Shown: in pieces, positions 46,090 to 57,969 of the stretch
How positions within the stretch are numbered: position 1 is the stretch's first letter
How the letters are laid out: each line of letters opens with the position of its first letter
NCBI GenBank assembly: GCA_018296165.2
Contig: JACKQL020000067.1
Location: forward strand, 62,001 to 126,000
DNA from: Termitomyces sp. T153
Taxonomy: Eukaryota > Basidiomycota > Agaricomycetes > Agaricales > Lyophyllaceae
DNA length: 64,000 bases
Direction of reading: 5' to 3'
The notes under the pieces: model-generated
Told to the model about the DNA's origin: nothing
Databases searched by the model: none
Seen by the model: only the letters and a program-made list of their open reading frames with translations
Program-made: the position numbers and the translations under genes

Positions 46090-46185
46090 TGGTAGCAGTG
46101 AGGTTCGAACTCACGCGGGTTTGCACCCATTGGGAATCAAGATGTTCTTAAATCCAACGCCTTAGACCAACTCGGCCATGCTACC
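46090..46185 (-). tRNA. tRNA-Leu (anticodon UAA) with short intron
   Basis: 96 nt on the minus strand. The acceptor stem GGTAGCA pairs with TGCTACC, followed by discriminator A. The D arm is GCC...GGC. The anticodon loop TTTAAG contains TAA. An intron of about 11 nt (AACATCTTGAT) lies after position 37. The long variable arm (GGGT/ACCC) is typical of leucine tRNAs, and the T arm is GTGAG-TTCGAAC-CTCAC. Pair 31-39 would be A-C, a mismatch at the bottom of the anticodon stem. The mature molecule would be about 85 nt. Confidence 0.9.
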
Positions 46186-46646
46186 ACTTGAAAGACTTGG
46201 CTTTATACAACCTATCACTCTACAACCGGTTTTGGAACAGATACTGTTAGGTGGGTGAAGGTTATTGATTCGTTACAATCGGGTTTGCAAACGGTCAACG
46301 CTCGTTGTGACTCAGCCACGCCTCATTATAGTTATAGATCGTTGGACAGGAAACTTAAAAGTAACAAGATTGGGTTGACCAGTGTACCTCACGAACTCTT
46401 ATCAAGCTACTGAATTCTAGATTACCCGAGAACATATGGCGTCCCCATTATGGAAGAGTGTTATAGATCGTGTCTATTCCACTCCACTATCTGCCCCTTT
46501 GCCAGGAGAATGGTACTATTGAGGCCTTGCTTGACCTTGTTCAGTTCCAATCTGGGCCGCCGGGTCTCAACGCTGCCATATATATCATACGTATGTCAAG
46601 GCAAGCCTTGAATCTGGGTTCATCTCACTATTTTTCAGTAACAAAC
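46186..46646. other. Intergenic region, host-like composition
   Basis: CpG-normal sequence after the tRNA. Short open frames exist, for example near 46440 on the plus strand, but none is convincing. It may contain the end of a gene cut off by the transposon block. Confidence 0.35.
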
Positions 46647-46709
46647 ATCTATGCAAAGATTGAAGACGTCTATGCAAAGATTGAAAACATCTATGCAAAG
46701 ATTGAAAAC
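46647..46709 (+). repeat. Three tandem copies of a 21-bp unit
   Basis: Unit ATCTATGCAAAGATTGAAAAC (21 bases with the last C) repeated three times with two substitutions in copy one. It could encode repeated NIYAKIE heptads in an open frame, but no surrounding gene is established. Confidence 0.85.
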
Positions 46710-47280
46710 ATCCAAGTCTATAGAGTGTGCATTCAATCGTATTGGTAAGTACTGTGGTTCTGATATCTTTCGAATGCAGCAGTGATGCATTGGCCTGAAT
46801 GGACAGTGCGTAGACTTACTGCTATCTGCTCACGATAATTCGTCGCAATTGGAGGGGATCAAGAGTGTATTGAACTGGCGAGATGACCGCGTTAGTCCTG
46901 GCTCTTTGTGCCAGAAACCATTACTAGCAACATTACACCCCAGCATGGTCCGCAGGTTTGAGAGAAAAGTCAGCGAACGGGCCACTCTCAATAGATTAAA
47001 TAGTTTCCTACGCCAAACGATATTAAGGATGGTATTGACAGAATCTTTATTCTTATGTAGCTTCAGAGTGACTTTGCTTTGGTTAGTCAAAGGCATTTTA
47101 ACTTTTACAATTGATGTTCAACCAGACTGGTATGAGGAAAGCCAGATCATTACCACATTACTTTAACTGATATTACAAGGCCACATAGATATAATCATGG
47201 TAATTATATTACTTGTATATATAATCTCCTTAATGGAATGTGTTTAGAATATCATATAAATTGATAGTGATCACTGGATG
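46710..47280. other. Transition from host-like to repeat-like sequence
   Basis: CpG dinucleotides persist to about 47000 and then vanish. A minus-strand and a plus-strand open frame overlap here without a recognised domain. Confidence 0.35.
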
Positions 47281-47430
47281 TAATTCTTTCTTGAGCTTGC
47301 CTTTGGCATATATTTAGAGTAATAATATTGCTTGAAATACACTGCTAGAACAGCCTGAATGTATACAGATATAATTCTTTCTTCAGCCTGCCTTTTGACA
47401 TATATTTAGAGTAATAATATTGCTTGAAAT
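47281..47430 (+). repeat. Two direct copies of a 59-bp AT-rich sequence
   Basis: 47281-47339 and 47372-47430 share TAATTCTTTCTT...TTTAGAGTAATAATATTGC with a few substitutions. The short phrase CAGCCTGAATGTATA recurs at about 47351 and again near 47486. Confidence 0.8.
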
Positions 47431-47827
47431 AATTTGAGTGTCTCATATGCAAATCACTCAAATATCGTTCTCACATTGTTACATCAGCCTGAATGTATAT
47501 GATATTTTCAGTGCTAGGGTACTAATAATTGCATAATGGTATGATCAAACTACAAGGATCTAAAACCTCATGAATTTTTAGGGTCCTTTCAAAGTCATTC
47601 TCCCTTTCCTCCATGGCAGAATTTGGATGAGTTACGTCATAAATTCTCAAACTATATATAGTAGCACAGTAGAAGCAAAGGTGACAAAGCCATATGTAGA
47701 AAATAAATGACCAGTCAGCTGGTAACATGAGCTGTAAGGTGAGCCAGTGTGACCAAACTAGTAAACTTTCAACAAATGATCATTAGTGTCAGAATAAACT
47801 TAAGATTGAAACTTAGGTTGAAACTCA

Positions 47828-48490
47828 ATGTTAGCCCAGATATATGCAGCTCATCTTGTCCTGAAACAGTTTGACTCTTCAAAAAGCTCTACATTTGTTG
47901 ACACCACAAGGTCTACCAGTATTACTTTCACCACTGGAGGCAGAGTTGACCCCATAGTAGACAAGTTAACATTGTACAGCAGAATAGATACTGTGTCTGT
48001 TGGCAGACTTACAGCCAAAATGTTAGCCTTTTGCTCATTACCAACTAGACCCCAGCCTTTGACATTCATCTGTTCAAGGGGATCCAGGGTAATTTATGCA
48101 TTTGTGTTAGGAGTTTTTAAATTTTATTCAGATATAGGAATGAGTGTGACTACACAGGAATTCTTTGCCAGTCTCCTGAATCAAGGCCTTCCTTGTGAGC
48201 TATGTCAATCTTTGGCTTTGAAGCTGAACACAAGTAGCTATTGCCCAGCATCATTTGGCTTGTATCACACACTGAAAGCCATTGACAATGCTGAACTGAC
48301 ACTTGGTAGGATTGACACCACTAAATTTCAAGGTACATCAAGGCTCTCTCTCACTCATATGGTCCCAGAGGCTGATAGCAAGTTGGTAATAGCATCAGCA
48401 CAAGTCAGGTTTGTCATGCAGGCAATGTTCTGGGATGTAATTAGGTCTGGATATCAAACAAGCATGTGTGTCCATCTTGTTGGTGAATGA
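47828..48490 (+). pseudogene. Pepsin-like aspartic protease fragment (A1 family)
   Basis: An uninterrupted 220-codon frame. It includes FDSSKSSTFVDTT, DTVSVGRLTA, a GLPCELCQSLALKLN region, and AELTLGRIDTTKFQGTSR, all characteristic spacing blocks of fungal A1 aspartic proteases. The first catalytic DTG is upstream and not found, and the second DTG block after the LGRID segment is not evident. No signal peptide is present. The CpG-poor composition matches the neighbouring transposons, so this is either an old duplicated host gene or a captured fragment. Some of the frame probably includes former introns. Confidence 0.65.
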
Positions 48491-50030
48491 ATGTAGGAGA
48501 GAATGCCACTCTTGTTGCAGTGATAATGGTCACAATCTTCTGCCTGGCTTGCACTGCCAATTTGTTAGTGTTGGAGTAATGCTTGGCATCTATCTAAACA
48601 AGCCAGGTCCTAATCCCAATCTAGTATGTTTTCCTGTACCTTTTTTGTCCATACCTTTATTGTTCTCCTCACCAATCTTGTTACTGCTGATGTGCTCCTA
48701 TGCTGCCTAGCTGCCATGCAGGAAACCAAAGGGAAGACCTAGACACTAGCAACTAGATAGGGTAGCTGGCAATAGGAAGTTGATAGAGTGTGAGTCAGTA
48801 ACTGTCCCAGAAAGTGAGAGCTAATGATGTGGAAGGAAACAAGGAGTGAAAAATGTTGCTATTGCTAGCCTAAATTGCTAGATGGTAATGAAAGGTTGCT
48901 GGGTAATAGAAGGAGAAAGGAACAAAGACAAAAGAGTCACTTAGAGAAGAGACACTAAGCAATAGGGAGAAGAGTGGGGAACAAGGAATTAGCAAGGTTA
49001 ATGAAGATTGAGGGACAAACACAAACTAGTTGCTAGCATTGCTAAGTTGTAATGACACTAAGGGCACCTGTAGTTAGTACCTATGCTAGATCAAGGTAGA
49101 GGTTGTCAAGACTTGGTGCTAAGTTGTTGGTGATGACAAGAAAGAGCAATAAGAAATCTGAAGCTGCTAAGCTGAGAGCTAATGAGGGGAATGGTACTCT
49201 GTTCATTGTTTTTGTCTCTATGTACAGACAGTATCTATACTGTTTGTAGGTATAGTATCTGGAAAGAAAATACCAGTTGCCACCAGCAATGGCATTTGCC
49301 AAAGTGTTTATAATACATACTGGATGTCAGTCTGGTAACCAAGTATATGTATGCAATGTCAATATAATGCATAAAAATTGTCAATCACAAGAAAAGAGCA
49401 TTTCCAACATCAATACTTGAAGTGTAGACACTGTTCATGTATGTTTGTAAGACTGACAAGAAAAATGGTAAATCAGAAATCACATGGCTTTCACTATATC
49501 CCTTTTTAGAGCTGAGGCCATGTTTTTGCCAGGTAATGTTGCTAGTGATTGTTGCTAAGAAAGATCTTGGCCTTATTGTTGTAGACCCAAAGTCCAGACT
49601 CCACATGATGTGGCTTGTGATCTATAAGTCTCATGGTTGCTAAAATCCCATGCAAAGGCTACCTCATTCCAGACCTTGGAGCTAGACCCCATGTGATAAG
49701 TGTCGTGACTTGTGCAAGGTCATGTACAATATAATCAGCTGCTGTCCAATCAGAAATGCTGAAAACAGTGCTCAGCAACAAATGGGTCTTATCAGTGCAA
49801 CCCTGACAATGTCCATATGTGCCTGACAATATACCACTCTTCATATATATTCTCTATGTTTATGTATTGCCCACCTCAGACATGTCCTAATGCACTCTGA
49901 GGTGAGCTTACTTACTTACATTCAACCCATATTTTATACTTATAATCACCCAGTATATTGTTTATTATTCTTGGTGAATACATTTGAGACATGTGCTAAT
50001 GCACTCTGAGTATATTGTCTATTATTCTAG
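48491..50030. other. CpG-poor repeat debris
   Basis: No intact gene. A 75-bp segment at about 49724-49798 is an inverted copy of 53126-53200, the leader region of the gypsy element there. The tetranucleotide GCTA recurs often at 48700-49100 without a clean tandem unit. Confidence 0.5.
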
Positions 50031-50049
50031 TCTATGCAATTGCTAGTCT

Positions 50050-50718
50050 ATCAGGTCATTGGGCCCTCTTTTCATCTATCCTGTGAGCTGCAATACAATC
50101 CTACTATATCCATCACCACTGTTACCACTGACTCTCTTCCATCCAATGTCCTGAAGCTATTGTCTGATAGCATCAACTGGGGTATCTTTGAGATACACTT
50201 CTCTGCAGCTGTAAGGTAAAAGAGGAAGTGGCCCCATTTTGACATATCTGAGCCTTGCCCATCACCATCTCCTAACAACAAGGCTACTGCCATTATGAAC
50301 TGGGATATAGCAGAATCATCTGCATACAACCTCCTTCTTTAAAAGATTCCTGACTTGGCTGTCATGAAACTTTGTCATTACAAGACTGTTGCAGAAGCCT
50401 GGGCTGCAACTCACTAAAGAATACACCCAGAAGGGTGCATTTGCCAAAACCCAGCTCCACACTGAGTTCTTAACAAAGTGCCCTGACAGGGGTGATGTTT
50501 GCATTTTTCTTGACAGCCTGCAAGTGAAGAAAGAAGAACTTGTGTCAGTAGGTGTTGACATAGATGATAAGGATAACAATTCAACTATCATCAGCTCTCT
50601 TCCCCCATTCCTGGCTACCTATGCCAATTCTCTTCTCATGGCAACCAAGCTTCTCAGCTCTCTTAGCCCTGATGCTACATTATTGCCTGGTTCCTCTGAT
50701 ATTGATCCCAACACACTC
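50050..50718 (+). pseudogene. Ty1/copia gag fragment (UBN2-like)
   Basis: Reads SITTVTTDSLPSNVLKLLSD, INWGIFEIHFSAAV, then KTVAEAWAATHKEYTQKGAF and DSLQVKKEELVSVGVDIDDK, the capsid-like gag polypeptide of fungal copia elements. One stop near 50340 breaks it. It ends where an LTR of the self-priming family is inserted at 50719, and the rest of the copia element is absent. Confidence 0.8.
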
Positions 50719-51783
50719 TGTCAGGTTCCACTGACCACAGGGGCTCAGCTTAACTGGGCAAGTCCTTACTAGGTGGATGTGATGTCCTGTGCTTATAACC
50801 TAGCACTCCAGGGATGGTTTGGACTTCAGATACTAGCAAGGGAAAGCTGGGGGGAGTGGTCTGAGCAAGTCCAGGGTGGTCCAGGGAAGTCTAAGACCAA
50901 GTATATCAAGTGTTGGGCTTGGGCAGGGTCAGGTACAAGTCTGTAAGCAAGTGTATGGGCTGCAGGGTAAGCAGAGGCTTTGCAAGTGATGGGAGTGGAG
51001 CTGGAGTTTGATGGGGGATCAGTCAAGAGTGATGGGTTCCAGGGCCAAGCATAAGGCAAGGTCCAGAGTTATTGTAAGAATGTTTGAAGGGTCATAGCAT
51101 GTACATGGAGTTTGTAATGACATCAGAAAGGAACTTAGAAATGACAACAGAGATGGATGAGACAAGACAAAGTTGAGGTAAGATGGAATTGAGAAGAGAA
51201 GTAGATTTGAGACTAAAAATGGAAACAGAGACAAGACTGGGAAACATAACACAGAATGAAACAAGAAACAGTAACCAAGTAAATGCAATATCAAGACTAA
51301 GGTAACATATGTTACTCTATGCCTTATTTACTAACTACTGGACTTTCTCTGGGGACTGAGGGTGCAACAGCAGGGCTTGTTGGAGCTGTGCAGGGTTGAC
51401 AGGTGTCAGCTCTGATTGGAGGGTGGGCCACAGTGACATTCTGATGGGATCTGATGGGAATGTGGTCTGCCCTGCAGTTGTAACAGAGTTCTGGAGTGGT
51501 TGTGTAGATTATGGGGGTGGGTTAGTAACATATGACTAGGCCAGGAGAAGTGTTGGAGAGGCTTGGGGGTTTTGTAGGGAGAGGGGGAGCTGAGGAGGCC
51601 CACAGGAGATGCACTGGGGTTTGCCAGGAAGTCATCAGGATTTGCTGAGGAAGCATTGAGTTTAGCCAGGATGGGCACTGTGAGTTAACAAAGGCTGGAG
51701 TGAGTTGGGGGGTTGTTGGAGGAAGCTCTGGGGAGGTGGGGTGACCTGGGAGAACTCCAGAGGTTTGGGAGTGGGTCATGACA
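50719..51783 (-). repeat. LTR of the self-priming family
   Basis: 1065 bp, TGTCA...TGACA. TATA-like TAAATAAG (51323-51330, minus) and the motif at 51286-51298 are again 32 nt apart. The pentamer before it is CACTC. Confidence 0.85.
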
Positions 51784-52740
51784 TCACCCCCCCTTCAGCA
51801 TTGAGACCCTCAAGGCATGAGGCATGAGTTGGGGATTGGTGGGGGCATAGGAATTGAAGTGCAAGCAATATTGATCAAACTGCAGTGGCAGCAGTGGCAT
51901 GGGGAACAAAGCCAAAGCAGGATTGTTGTCCATCACAAAGCTCCTCCAAAAAATTCAAAAAGCTCAGGACATACCCCAGTGCTTTTTTAACTTCCAAATG
52001 TCTTCTCCCTCAGCCTCAGAAAAAGACTGTGATGAGGTGTGGGAGGGGTATGAGGAGCATTGGGAGCAGTTCAACTGCCATTGGAACCAGAGGAGGCTTG
52101 AGCCAGGTACTGCCAATGTGAGTATTCTGACCCTGCCATTGCTATCCTTCTGATGGAGTCAACAGAGTTATCCATGGCTGTCACAGAGCTGTCTGGGGCT
52201 TCCTCCCAGCCCTTGGAGCAGTTGACACAATCAGCCCCTGCATTTGCAGTGTGCTTGTTGGGGCCAAGCTTGGGTCCAGAGATGGTATGGGTGGTCCCAC
52301 CAGGCCAGAGGGTAGCATAAGCAGCAGTTACCCCAGAGCAGTTTGCAGAGGCTGTGGGTTGGGTGTGGGGTCTGCCCATGTTGGAGTGGTGTCAGGTGGA
52401 GGGCCCAGTAAGTTGTCAAGTCATTGTTCTGTGCTCCAGCTAAGAACATTTCTAGTATGCTCCCTGCACTTGACATGGGGAGCAGTGCAAGTTCAAGGTG
52501 ACAGTGGTGGGGTCATGCTGAGATTCCTCTATGTGCCTTCCATGCTGCTCCACATACAAGAAGTGCTCTGTCTTGCTGGAGTGGTGGCCAGTGCATGTGG
52601 CTGTGGAGCAGGGCTGGGAGCAGGTGTGAGTGCAGGGGCAGCTGGAAGAGGGGTGGAGGGGTAGAGTTTTGGAGGGGAAAGTACTAGTGGGGAAGGTGGA
52701 ACCACCATGGGGAGGATGCAAGGAGAAGGCACCAACTATA
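51784..52740 (-). mobile_element. 3' part of a second LARD-like element
   Basis: A polypurine tract (minus strand GAAGGGGGGGTGA) abuts the LTR. The following 0.95 kb is recognisably similar to the 3' interior of the complete element at 20.3-21.3 kb, for example the sense phrase around 52530-52640 and 21050-21160. It ends at about 52740 against gypsy sequence; the other LTR is missing. Confidence 0.7.
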
Positions 52741-52744
52741 TGAG

Positions 52745-53120
52745 TTGAGTCACTGCTCTTCTAGATAGCAGAGCAATGGGACTGTTCTTGGACTCAGAGT
52801 TTGTCAAGTGCCACAGCCTGACCATGTAGCCACTTCCCAAGCTCATTAGTCTTCAACATCAAAGGAATGCCCAATGAAGCAGGTGCTATCAGCTCCATGG
52901 TCAACCTGGTCCTCTGCTATCAAAATTATGTAGAGCATGCAGTCTTTGCTATCACTAGTTTGAGCAAGCAGGACATGATCCTCAGTTTCACATGGCTCTG
53001 GGAGCACAACCCTAAAGTAGATTGGGCCAAGAGCAAGATAACAATGAGCCAATGCCCTCAGAGGTGCTCTGCCTGCACCACAGAGGCCAAGGAAGAACAC
53101 CAGGCTCAAGTTCAAGAGCA
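52745..53120 (+). pseudogene. Ty3/gypsy retropepsin-region fragment
   Basis: LLDSRAMGLFLDSEFVKCHS, NEAGAISSMVNLVLCYQN and DMILSFTWLWEHNPKVDWAK match the fragments at 37.6 and 61.2 kb. Stops are present. Confidence 0.7.
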
Positions 53121-53125
53121 CACAG

Positions 53126-54800
53126 TGATAAGACCCACTTGTTGCTGAGCACTATTTTTGGCATTTCCAACTGGACAGCAGCTGATTATTTTGACATGGC
53201 AGCAACACCCTGGCAACTTCATCCCCTTCTGATTCTGTACCAGCTCCTGCTGCTAAGCCTGCAGACAAAGGCAAAGCATCTGAACATTCTGTCACTAGTG
53301 AACAGTCACCAGTCACTAAGAAACCAGTTGCTCAGCCTCCAGTCCACCCATTTTCTGGCATCCCTGGTTGCTACACTCCTCCTACTAACAGGGATTTCAC
53401 TGCTCCCAACAGATCTAACAATGGCACATATTGAACTATTCCACCAATCTACAACATTGAGCAATCTAAAGCAGTCTTTGAAAAGGTTTTTAGCACCAAG
53501 GTCACAGTCTTGGTTGGCAAGCTTTGCTCAGTATCTCAGGACATCAGGAACCAATTCAGGACAGCCGTTACACCTAAGCAACTTGCAGGAGCTAGTGCTT
53601 ACACAGTACAGAACCCTAGCAACATTTTTGAAGATATTTTGCCAATGTTTGCTATTGAAGAACCCCAGTTTTTGCTAGGATCCAATGCTGCTACTAATGG
53701 ACTCACATTGGATAAGGCTCAACTTGCATCTGTCAACCCTGTCAAGGCTTATATTGATTCATTGCCCCCTGGAGAAGAGCCTGTGGTGCTCACTGTTGCT
53801 AAGGATTCCCAGTCACTTTGGTCTATTATGATGCTAATTGATAACCATGAAGAAATAGAATGCATCACTGATAGTGGCTCTCAGATTATTTCCATGTCTG
53901 CCAAAATTGCTAGCAACCTTGGACTATCCTATGACTCCAGCATTGTGTTAAACATGCAGAGCACTAACAGCACTATGGATCAATTGCTATGACTTGCTTG
54001 CAATGTTCCATGCACTATTAGTAATATTATGGTTTATTTGCAGATTTGCATTTTACAATCCCCCACCTACAATATTCTCCTTGGATGCCCATTTGATGTC
54101 TTAACTTGGAGTGTGGTCAATACACTTAGCAATGTTGAGACCACCATTACTATCATGGACCCCAACACTAGCATGTGGTGCACAATTCCAACTTTTCCAC
54201 ACAGTAAATCAAAAGGAAACAATCACCAAAACATTCACTTCAAAACCAAAGCACCCTGCTGCTTTCATTGCCAAAGACATTAACAACAATAATAGTGACA
54301 CAGTGGTTGTTATTAGCTATGATCATTCAACTGGTCTAGCAGCTTGTATAGCTTCTTGTAATTTGGACAGAGACATTATACTTACAGATTCTTGCACACA
54401 GACAAACCCAGCCCTAGCTTATCTATATGCCACCACTAGCAACGTTTCTGATTTTTTGTTACCTCTCCATTCATATCTTGTTTCCACTGATTCTTCTAAC
54501 CCTTTAATTCTTGGACAGACTTTACCTATCTCTACAACCAACACAGACACTGCCCCCATTTACATTAACACCCCTTTTCCTGCTCAGTTTGTTGCTAACA
54601 AACCTGCTCAACAAAAAGGTGTCCAGGTAAAGAAGAAGTACAAACCCATTGCCATAAAGACCAAACTAGTTGCTGGCCACATTAGCAAAGACTTCCAAAT
54701 TGAGCAACACATTATTGGTGGCCCTCTAGCAACAATGCCACCACTTGATCTGAATCCACCACCATTTGTACCCACACAGCAATTTACTAGCAAATGACAA
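53126..54800 (+). pseudogene. Gypsy element B: gag-protease part
   Basis: A proline-rich segment (KPVAQPPVHPFSGIPGCYTP) is followed by FRTAVTPKQLAGASAYTVQN and the retropepsin ECITDSGSQIISMSAKIASN, whose DSGS carries the catalytic Asp. IVLNMQSTNSTMDQLL and YNILLGCPFDVLTWSVVNTL follow. Stops at 53434 and 53992 and a frame change break it. The first 75 bp form an inverted repeat with 49724-49798. Confidence 0.8.
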
Positions 54801-54866
54801 GCAAAACTTGTCAAAGACCATAACACAGGCTTTCTCACTAGTGACAAAATCAATGTTCTAGTCAAC

Positions 54867-56486
54867 ATGGTTGCCAAACAAAAAAAGGCTTTTGCTTGGG
54901 AGGACTCTGAACAAGGAAGTTTGCACCCAGACTTCTTTCTGCCAGTATGCATACTGACAATTCCTCATGTACCTTGGATTCAGCACAATTGCCCCATACC
55001 CACAGGCCTAGAAAAAGAAGTCTGTGAAATCATTCGCAACAAGATCAAGGCTGGCATCTATGAACCTTCAAATTCAGCTTATTGCTTGCAATAGTTTTGT
55101 GTCCTTAAGAAGAATGGTAAGCTCAGGATTGTACACAGTCTAGAGCCACTAAACTGTGTCACCATTCACCATTCTAGAGTGCTGCCTTTCCCAGATCATG
55201 TCACTTAATCTTTTGCTGGATGCATATGTGGTGCTATGCTCAACCTCTATGTTGGATACAATGGGTGACTTATTGACCCCACTTCATATGACTTAACAAC
55301 ATTCCAGACTCTGTTTGGTGCCCTTTGCTTAGTGACCTTGCTGATGGGTTGGACTAACTCTGTGCCAATATTCCACAATGACATCATGTTCATACTGCAG
55401 CCAGAGATCCCTTATTACATACTCAGCTTTATCAATGATGTTAGCACTAAAGGACCCAAGGACTGGAAAATTGTTAACAGTATTCCTGCTAAGCATCCTG
55501 CTAACCCAAACATTTGCTTAGTGCTATGGAAGTTCTCTGGACTTCTCAACCAAATCCTACAGCAAATGAAGTATTGTGGCAGCACCTTCTCAGGTCACAA
55601 GCTCATTTTATGTGCCCTGACCTTCAAGATCCTTGGCCATGTTTGCATGCCTAGCAGTCAAATTCCTAACAAAAGTTGCTTAGCCCTACTTGAGTGCTGG
55701 GGCCCTTGCAAGTCACTATCAGAAGTTCAAGCCTTCCTGGGTATAATTGGAGTTCATAGGATTCTTGTTAAGAATTTTGCTCATCACACTAACAACTTGA
55801 CAAAACTCACTTGTGTTGGTGTTCCCTTTGAATTCAGCCCAGATCAGATCAATGCCCAGTGAGACCTCATTAAAGCCTTACAAGATGCTAAGCCCCTAGT
55901 TCCTATTGACTATGAATTGCCTGACCCAGTCATCTTAGTGGTTGAGACTTCATATATTGCTGTTGGGTATTACCTCTGCCAAATCACTAGCAACAACTGC
56001 AAAGAATGCTGCTACAACTGCTTCGGGTTGATTATGCTTAATGACAGAGAGGCTAGATTCAGTCAGCCCAAGTTGGAACTTTATGGGCTATATCAAGTGC
56101 TTCAAGCCTTACAAATGTACCTTATCGGCATTAGGAACCTTATCATTGAAGCTGATGCTTGCTATATCAAGGGTATGCTACAGAACCCCAACATCCAGCC
56201 CTCCACTAGCATAAACTGCTGGATCATGGTGATATTGATGTTTCATTCAAACTCATCCATGTTAAAGGTACTTTCCATGGCCCTGATGGTCTTTCACAAT
56301 GCCCACTCCAGCCTCCTAGCAACCTCCTTCCTAACAATAGCAACAACTCCATTTACAAAGACTGGATCAATTGCTTGCACAGCTTCATTCACCAAGTCCA
56401 GCTGCTGCTGCCCCTCCTTTGCCAAGTTTCTCCAGCTTTGCAACAATTACCCCCTCTTGTTGAGTTCCAGCCTCTCCAACCTTTAG
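54867..56486 (+). pseudogene. Gypsy element B: reverse transcriptase and RNase H
   Basis: HNCPIPTGLEKEVCEIIRNK, AGIYEPSNSAYCLQ, KKNGKLRIVHSLEPLN, FQTLFGALCLVT and the active-site region YILSFINDVSTKGP, where the YxDD position is FIND (Asn codon at 55434-55436). RNase H begins around 55870 (PVILVVETSYIAVGYYLCQI, QPKLELYGLYQVLQAL). Several stops, for example TAG at 55092 and TGA at 55861, show inactivation. Confidence 0.85.
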
Positions 56487-56499
56487 CAACATTTGTTAG

Positions 56500-57969
56500 T
56501 GGTGATAACAATGACTCAGCCCTGTGACTAGCAAACAGTGATGATATTTGGTCTCTCTGTGATAATAGTACCACCACCTATAACAACATACCCCACAGTG
56601 CTAAGGTTATTGCTAGCAACACCTGCTTACTTTTGGTAGAGAAATGGCTTAATGACCTTGTCAGACCTGAAGGCCTTAGCAACAATGAGTATGCCACCTT
56701 CATTTGCTACATGTCAATGTTCTTTATCACTGGCAGAAAGCTTTGGAAATGAAACAGAGATGGTGCCCACAAGCTTTTTGTCCCTACTGACAATTGCTTA
56801 CAAGGTTTGAGAGCCATGCATGATAGCTTGGGACATAGAGGCCTTTTCACTACATGCTCAGCTCTCCTAGAACAATTTTGATGGCCTCAAGTTAGCACTG
56901 ATCTTGTGTGGTACATTTGTACTTGCCACCTCTGTCAGATCCATCAGACAACTAAAGTGCTCATTCCACCAACTGTTGCTACACCAGCACCCTTGTTCAG
57001 CAAGATATACATTGACACTATGTTCATGCTGCCATCTAATAAATTCAAGTATATTATTCAAGAATGCTGTTTGCTAACTCATTACCCCAAGTTCTGCATG
57101 TTTGCTAGAGAGAACACTCAAGCCATTGCCAAATGATTATACAAAGACATCATTTGTTGCTGGGGAGCCCTTAACAAAATTGTTACCAACAATGGGCCTC
57201 CAATCCTGAAAGCCATCACCTATTTAGCAAAGAAGTACAACTTGCACCACATTAGGATCTCAGGTGAAATGGTATTGTCAAGCAACCTCACTTTGATGTT
57301 TGCCAGGCTCTTTTTAAAGTAGTTGATGGTGATCAGTCTAGGTGAAGTACAGCTACTTACTCAGTCTTTTGGTCAAAACATGTTACAGTTTGCAAGCAAA
57401 TGGGTTGCTCTCCTTACTACATGATGACTGGTACCCATCCTTTTTTGCCAGCTAATATAGTGAAGGCAACATATTTGCAACTGCCACCAAACTTGTTCCT
57501 GTTGACAACAGACCTCATAGCCCATCAAGCAATAGATCTTCAATGTTGCCAAGAGGACCTCAACCACCTTCACAATGATGTTCTTAATGCTCATTGCTTA
57601 GCCACCATTTGCTTTGAAGCAGAACATGCCACTACAATTTGCAATTACAACTTCCAAGCTAGCAACCTTGTACTTGTACAGAACACTAGAATTGAAGTGA
57701 TGCACAACAAGAAGATGAAGCCTTGATACTAAGGCCCATTGGTGGTAATCTCTCATAACCATGGTGGCACTTACATCCTTTATAAACTGGATGGTTCAGT
57801 GCCACATCATCCTGTAGCTGCCTTTTGTCTAGTCCCTTATTTTGCAAGAGAACACATCTCAGTGCCTATCAATGCATTTGACATCAACACCTTGTGCCTC
57901 CATGAATTAGAGCAAACTGACCTCATAGACAATGATGATGCTGGCAAAAACACCAGCAAAGAAAACTAA
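56500..57969 (+). pseudogene. Gypsy element B: integrase
   Basis: HDSLGHRGLFTTCSALLEQF followed by CTCHLCQIHQT forms the HHCC finger. KIYIDTMFMLPSNKF and IVTNNGPPILKA correspond to the integrase core with its Asp residues. The C terminus includes SPYYMMTGTHPFLPANIVKA and VLVQNTRIEVMHNKKMKP. Stops occur at several places. The reading ends at 57969. No LTR pair was identified. Confidence 0.8.
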
